Below, one piece after another: positions 59,748 through 64,000 of a stretch of DNA of 64,000 nt. The stretch spans positions 14,258,215 to 14,322,214 of the forward strand of contig OX326961.1 of NCBI GenBank assembly GCA_946800325.1. The letters run 5' to 3'. A program made the translations under genes and the position numbers. The notes below the pieces were generated by a model. The model saw nothing but the letters and a program-made list of their open reading frames with translations. It made no database searches and was not told where the DNA came from. The DNA is from Luzula sylvatica (Eukaryota > Streptophyta > Magnoliopsida > Poales > Juncaceae). How positions within the stretch are numbered: the stretch's first letter is position 1; the number at the start of each line of letters is the position of its first letter.

Positions 59748-61533
59748 ATGGACACCTCCAGTTCACCATCGTCGACAATGGCGCGTCTCCGATGGGAGCT
59801 CGAGAACGACATCGTGGATCCAAACAACGATCCTATTTCCTCTTCCGGCGCAGGCAACGCTCCCTCGCCCGATCAGATCTACTCTTACGACGAAGCCGCC
59901 GTCGCTAAAGTTCAGCAAGACAAGGCTTGGGAAAGCGATCCCAACTACTTCAAGAACGTCAAGGTATTCCATTCCATTCCATCTTTCTAAACCCGAATTT
60001 GCTAAATTTTTTAACCCAAATCAGATATCAGCACTGGCACTGCTAAAAATGGTAGTCCACGCTCGTTCTGGCGGCACGATCGAAGTGATGGGACTCATGC
60101 AAGGCAAAACCGACGGAGACACGTTCATAGTAATGGATGCTTTTGCCCTCCCCGTCGAAGGCACCGAAACTCGGGTGAACGCCCAAGCCGATGCTTACGA
60201 GTACATGGTCGAATACTCCACCATCAACAAACAGGTGGGGAGAGTGGAGAACGTGGTGGGGTGGTACCACTCCCACCCGGGTTACGGGTGCTGGTTATCT
60301 GGAATCGACGTCTCGACCCAAATGCTGAATCAGCAATATCAAGAACCGTTCTTGGCCGTCGTTATCGACCCCACCCGTACCGTCTCTGCAGGTAAGGTGG
60401 AGATTGGAGCGTTCAGGACGTACCCGTCTGGGTATAACCCGCCGGACGAACCCGTCTCGGAGTACCAGACGATTCCGTTGAATAAAATCGAGGATTTCGG
60501 CGTCCATTGCAAACAGGTATTTGTTATTTATTTATTTATTGGCCAAATTTCATATGTACCCCTACAAAACTACATAATTTCATGTATGCCCCTGCAAAAC
60601 GTGAAATATCATGAATACCCCTACAAAACTACTAAAATTTCATGAATGCCTTTTTTGTTCGATTTTGGTTAACTACCCCTTAAGATTAATGCTTATTTGT
60701 GCTTTTTTTTATTTTTCCGATTCCTTATTTACATAGGGGGTAAAATCGGAAAAGTAAAATTTAACGGTAATCTTAACGAATAGTTCACAGAAATTAAACA
60801 AAAAAGGCATCCATGAAATAATAATAATTTTGTAGTATTATTCGTTATGTACATATGAAATTGTCTTATTTTTTTTTTTTTATGGTTCGGAGCGGTATTT
60901 TTGATATATTTTTTTTTTGGGTAGTATTATTCGTTGGACATAACGTACTTCAAGTCGTCGTTGGATAGCCACTTGTTGGATTTGTTGTGGAATAAGTATT
61001 GGGTCAATACTCTCTCCTCATCTCCTCTTCTCGCTAGTCGCGATTATGTTGCGGGCCAAATCTCTGATTTAGGTTTGCCGATTTACTTATTTTTTTTTAA
61101 TTTTTTTTTGGGATTTCATATGATTTTTTTGTTGAAATTAGCTGATAAGCTGGAGCAGGCGGAGAATTTGATGTCTCATACGCGGTTTGGTTCGTACGTT
61201 CCCGCTACTCAGCGCAAGAAAGAGGTAATTAATTCGAGGGGCAATTTTGCAATTTTGTATTTTAGTATTAATAACTTTATTTTGTAGCAAGAGGAATCGC
61301 AATTAGGGAAGATAACTCGAGACAGTGCGAAAATTACGGCGGAGCAGGTTCACGGTCTCATGTCGCAGGTTAGGATTTTTACGTTTTGGCCCAGAATGGT
61401 TTTCGATTTACGAATAAATGGTGATTTTTGTTTTGTTTTGGTGAAATAGGTGATAAAGGATATAGTGTTCAACTCGGTTCGTCACTCGAAAGGGGCTGTG
61501 TTGTCCGAGCCCGAACCTATGGTCGAAGCTTGA
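59748..61533 (+). CDS. CSN5: COP9 signalosome subunit 5, JAMM deneddylase
   Basis: Exons 59748-59963, 60025-60516, 60925-61072, 61142-61224, 61288-61368 and 61450-61533; 1104 nt, 367 aa, the usual length. CSN5 is the metalloprotease subunit of the COP9 signalosome that removes NEDD8/RUB from cullins and so controls SCF ubiquitin ligases in light and hormone signalling, mainly in the nucleus. The MPN domain (about 73-235) has the JAMM zinc site complete: Glu 92 in TIEVMGLM, His 154 and His 156 in [16 protein letters not shown], with Ser 164 and Asp 167. The start [20 protein letters not shown] is preferred. An ORF beginning five bases upstream (59743) is in another frame and is joined to the MPN frame only by reading through intron 1. 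Intron 2 (60517-60924) contains a MITE. Confidence 0.95.
60540..60870. mobile_element. MITE in intron 2 of CSN5
   Basis: The left end TTGGCCAAATTTCATATGTA carries TACCCCT sub-repeats. The right end reads TACATATGAAATTGTCTTA in inverse orientation. Same family as 58968-59470. The element fills most of the intron. Confidence 0.65.
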
Positions 61534-62040
61534 ATTAAAAAGAGAAAAACTAATTACTTGAATTTTTGTAATTAAATCGAGGGCTTTTTTTTTACCTTTT
61601 GTTTTGAATTGTAGTGTTTAATTTACGTTTTTCCGTCAAAGAATGAATTGAAGTTTAAACTAGAACATTTTCTTCTTTTTATATTGAGATGGATTGAAAA
61701 GAAAATAAATAAATATAATATGGTAAATTTCATTTCTGATTTCAAATAGACAATTGAAATTATGCCAATAACATGACGCAAAAAATAAAACACAACCATC
61801 AAATCAAATTCGAGCATATCATACAAAACAAATGAGCAAGAGTTGCTCAACAAGGATCAACAACAATTTCGAAGCACACAACATGTAATAATTCAACCTA
61901 ACAACCAATTTGCACCAAACAAGCAACAAGACACATTTTCTTTCTTCTTTTGCTATATTAATAGTGCATACCAAACAATTGCACATGGAGAAATTTATGA
62001 CAACCATATCCATAAAAACAAACCCTAATTAATTAATTAA
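61534..62040. other. 3' UTRs of two convergent genes
   Basis: The CSN5 and Pro/Gly-rich genes converge, with about 500 bases between stops. No further gene. Confidence 0.55.
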
Positions 62041-62514
62041 TTAACCGCCACAACCACCGCCACAACCGCCACCGCCACCACAACCACCACCGCCGCCACA
62101 TCCACCGCCTCTATTATCATCCAAAACCTCTCCAAGAGCCAAACCGCCAACCAAGCCAACACCAGCTCCCACGGCTAATCCCGCACCCATACCGCCGAAT
62201 TTACTACCATTAGATTTATTATCTTGATAAGCTCCGGGAGGATAAGCGCCGGGAGGATAAGCACCGGGAGGATAAGACCCGGCAGGGTAACCTTGAGCGG
62301 GATAACCGGGATAATAACCGGGAGGGGGAGCGCCGGCGCCGTAGTATTGCACGTTGTTGGGCGGATATTGTCTTTTTGGTTTTTCGCCGCAGTTTAAGAT
62401 CACGACTGCGAAGACGCAGAGAACGAGGAGGATTGGTAGGATGTGATGAAAGATTGGGTTTTCTGAAAGATTGGAGGAATCATGTTGAAGCAAAAGGTTG
62501 AGAATCCTTGCCAT
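62041..62514 (-). CDS. Pro/Gly/Cys-rich single-TM protein (GPRP-like)
   Basis: Single exon, 157 aa. Order of parts: polar N-terminus (1-24), one membrane helix (about 27-41, ILPILLVLCVFAVVIL), a Pro/Tyr-rich region with three exact YPPGA units and related YPGYPAQG/YPAGS words (about 50-96), a Gly/Ala stretch (GMGAGLAVGAGVGLVGGLAL) and a CGGGGG tail with Cys doublet spacing to the end. Such Tyr-Pro-Gly plus Gly-rich plants proteins are usually small stress- or growth-linked membrane proteins; the biochemical role is unknown. The TM plus Gly/Ala plus CGG layout is shared by the triplicated small gene at 4692, 7871 and 14875, suggesting a common family in which those copies lost the Pro/Tyr part. 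Confident as a gene, unsure of function. Confidence 0.8.
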   Translation of the reverse strand: MARILNLLLQHDSSNLSENPIFHHILPILLVLCVFAVVILNCGEKPKRQYPPNNVQYYGAGAPPPGYYPGYPAQGYPAGSYPPGAYPPGAYPPGAYQDNKSNGSKFGGMGAGLAVGAGVGLVGGLALGEVLDDNRGGGCGGGGGCGGGGGCGGGCGG

Positions 62515-62777
62515 TTTTTTTTCTCTCTCTTTCTTCTTCTAATGCATGGTTTGAATGTTTGGAAAGGCTTAATAGTGGATGGATAGAGAGAGAAAGTCAA
62601 CTTTGGAATGGGTTGTTCCGTCGTGATTTTCCAATATAGTATTCTTGTGGACCAGATCTCGGTATTTTGTGCGTCTCTTGTTTGTGAAATTCGTGTGGCT
62701 GGAAATTGTTAACTAGAGTATTAGGATGATATTTTTCTTCATTATGTATGGATAAGTAAGGAAGAACGAAGAAAGTG
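62515..62777. other. Promoter region of the Pro/Gly/Cys-rich gene
   Basis: GA/CT-rich words flank the start (62518-62540 and 62582-62595). No TATA box is clear. Confidence 0.4.
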
Positions 62778-62866
62778 TTATAGGAGGTTAATAGACTAGA
62801 AAGTGATAATTACGTACTTTTGATCATTGTTATATTTTTAAATTACAAGAAAGTTAAATACAATAT
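62778..62866. repeat. 89-bp direct repeat, copy 1
   Basis: Starts TTATAGGAGGTTAATAGACT and ends AGTTAAATACAATAT. Identical to 63284-63372 as far as I can read. The 417 bases between the copies begin GGGGCCGTTTGATGTAAAAG. Confidence 0.9.
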
Positions 62867-63283
62867 GGGGCCGTTTGATGTAAAAGACTTTGAAGGATTT
62901 TGAAAGATTCTTGTATTCTCTAGAGAAAGTGAAATGAGAGTTAAGTATTTGGAGAATATCATTTTCTTGCATGTGTTGTTTGATGTGTTAGATTTAGATA
63001 ATGGAAAGTGAAATTCATTGTTTGATGTGAAGGATAATTAAAAAATAGTTATCAAGGATTTGAGATATATTGGATATATTTTATTTGAAAAATTAAAGAT
63101 CAATCAATTTATTATTATCACATCTCCAAATCTATAATGTTAATTAAATTGTAAATCATAAAATATATAATGATATACAAGAAAAAAATAGCATTATCAT
63201 TCATTAAATATAATATAAATTAGGGGCAATTACATTTATATCCTTGCTTAACATCTCAATAACAAATGTATCCTTTTAAAGTA

Positions 63284-63372
63284 TTATAGGAGGTTAATAG
63301 ACTAGAAAGTGATAATTACGTACTTTTGATCATTGTTATATTTTTAAATTACAAGAAAGTTAAATACAATAT
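63284..63372. repeat. 89-bp direct repeat, copy 2
   Basis: Identical copy of 62778-62866. The 506-base offset and perfect match point to a very recent duplication. Confidence 0.9.
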
Positions 63373-64000
63373 AACACCTTTTGTTTGTTAATTTTGTAAG
63401 ATACATCTTCTTAAAAATAATAAATATTTGGTTTATATATTCTAAAATATACATTTTGATATACATCTTTTAGATAAGCCAGACACCTTTAAAAATGTGA
63501 CGTAATTATGTAACTGCACTATATATTTTCAAATTGTGTTACACATTTTACATGTACGATGTATCTTCTGAAAGGACAACACATGTTTGGTTGATACTTT
63601 CCGAAATATGTATCTTTTTAAATATACGATATATCTTTAGATATATGATATACATTTTTTCAAAATGTGTGGTGATGTACTTTTATCACTGCAATATATT
63701 TTTTTGAAAATAATTTGTATCTAGATGTGTAGTTTACCTTTTTTTTATTTTATTAAAATAATGTTTTTTACATAACTATTGTATGTTTTTGGATAAAATT
63801 ATACATTTATGAAACTACCAAGTATATAATATTTCAATTGAAATTTATCTTCTATGAATATTTTTTTATACATGACCAATATATATTTTTGTAATAGAAA
63901 TTTATACATTAAATTTCATATACTTTATTGGAATACTATGTATTTTTTGAGTATATTATTTTAGTAGAACTACACACGATACCATAAAATGTGACGGGTC
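63373..64000. other. AT-rich intergenic DNA at the window end
   Basis: Recurring GATATACAT/TATATCTTT words, but no defined repeat and no gene. Confidence 0.5.

Noticed and set aside
59743..60645. 300-codon ORF spanning CSN5 exon 1, intron 1 and exon 2
   Set aside because: Its first part reads exon 1 out of frame and crosses the intron; spliced exons give the full conserved CSN5.

Overview
This is nuclear DNA of a flowering plant, most likely a eudicot and plausibly an asterid. It is AT-rich and intron-bearing, and it carries plant-only families: an AINTEGUMENTA-like AP2 factor, a VIN3-like VEL protein, an RLCK-VI-type kinase, MLO and RETICULATA-related fragments. hAT, MULE, Helitron, LINE and LTR debris lies between genes. 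The genus cannot be fixed by reading alone. For five spliced genes I placed exon edges by eye on GT/AG sites and protein homology; in each case the exon lengths sum to a multiple of three.

Layout. 1-2.9 kb: the end of a hAT-like element, a single-exon Pro-rich repeat protein (312-1373), and an orphan first exon of a DRG1-type GTPase (minus strand, 1987-2028). 2.9-15.2 kb: a three-fold segmental duplication. Each unit carries the same tiny membrane/Gly-rich gene with two adjacent in-frame TGA codons followed by an open Gly/Cys-rich tail. The units differ in what is inserted in their middle: a 251-bp MITE in unit 1, a 1.17-kb foldback element in unit 2, and in unit 3 a truncated foldback preceded by a 4.4-kb block holding broken MLO and RETICULATA-related gene pieces and a minisatellite. 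15.3-19.4 kb: a minus-strand LTR retrotransposon remnant with a 325-bp LTR. 19.4-26 kb: AT-rich intergenic DNA with a long-TIR element and a palindromic MITE.

26.3-41 kb is the gene-rich part: AIL5-like AP2 factor (26317-29016), LINE fragment (29.5-30.8 kb), a membrane protein of unknown family built from three homologous modules (minus, 31963-33779), a hAT-like element with an 8-bp target duplication (34361-34924), a VIN3-like protein without a visible FNIII domain (37079-39038), and a GT4 glycosyltransferase (minus, 39278-40756). 41-53.6 kb is transposon territory: LINE, an LTR-like block, a MULE transposase scrap, a Helitron inserted in a palindromic MITE, and a second hAT element. 53.7-62.5 kb holds the RLCK gene, CSN5 (COP9 signalosome isopeptidase) with a MITE in intron 2, and a Pro/Gly/Cys-rich membrane protein. 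The window ends in AT-rich DNA with an 89-bp direct repeat.

The genes do not form a pathway; each is an independent plant transcription unit. The most unusual material is the triplicated small gene with its double TGA, the three-module membrane protein, the Helitron whose empty site can be read from a paralogous MITE in the same window, and the Pro-rich protein made of nine RG-L-R-T units.
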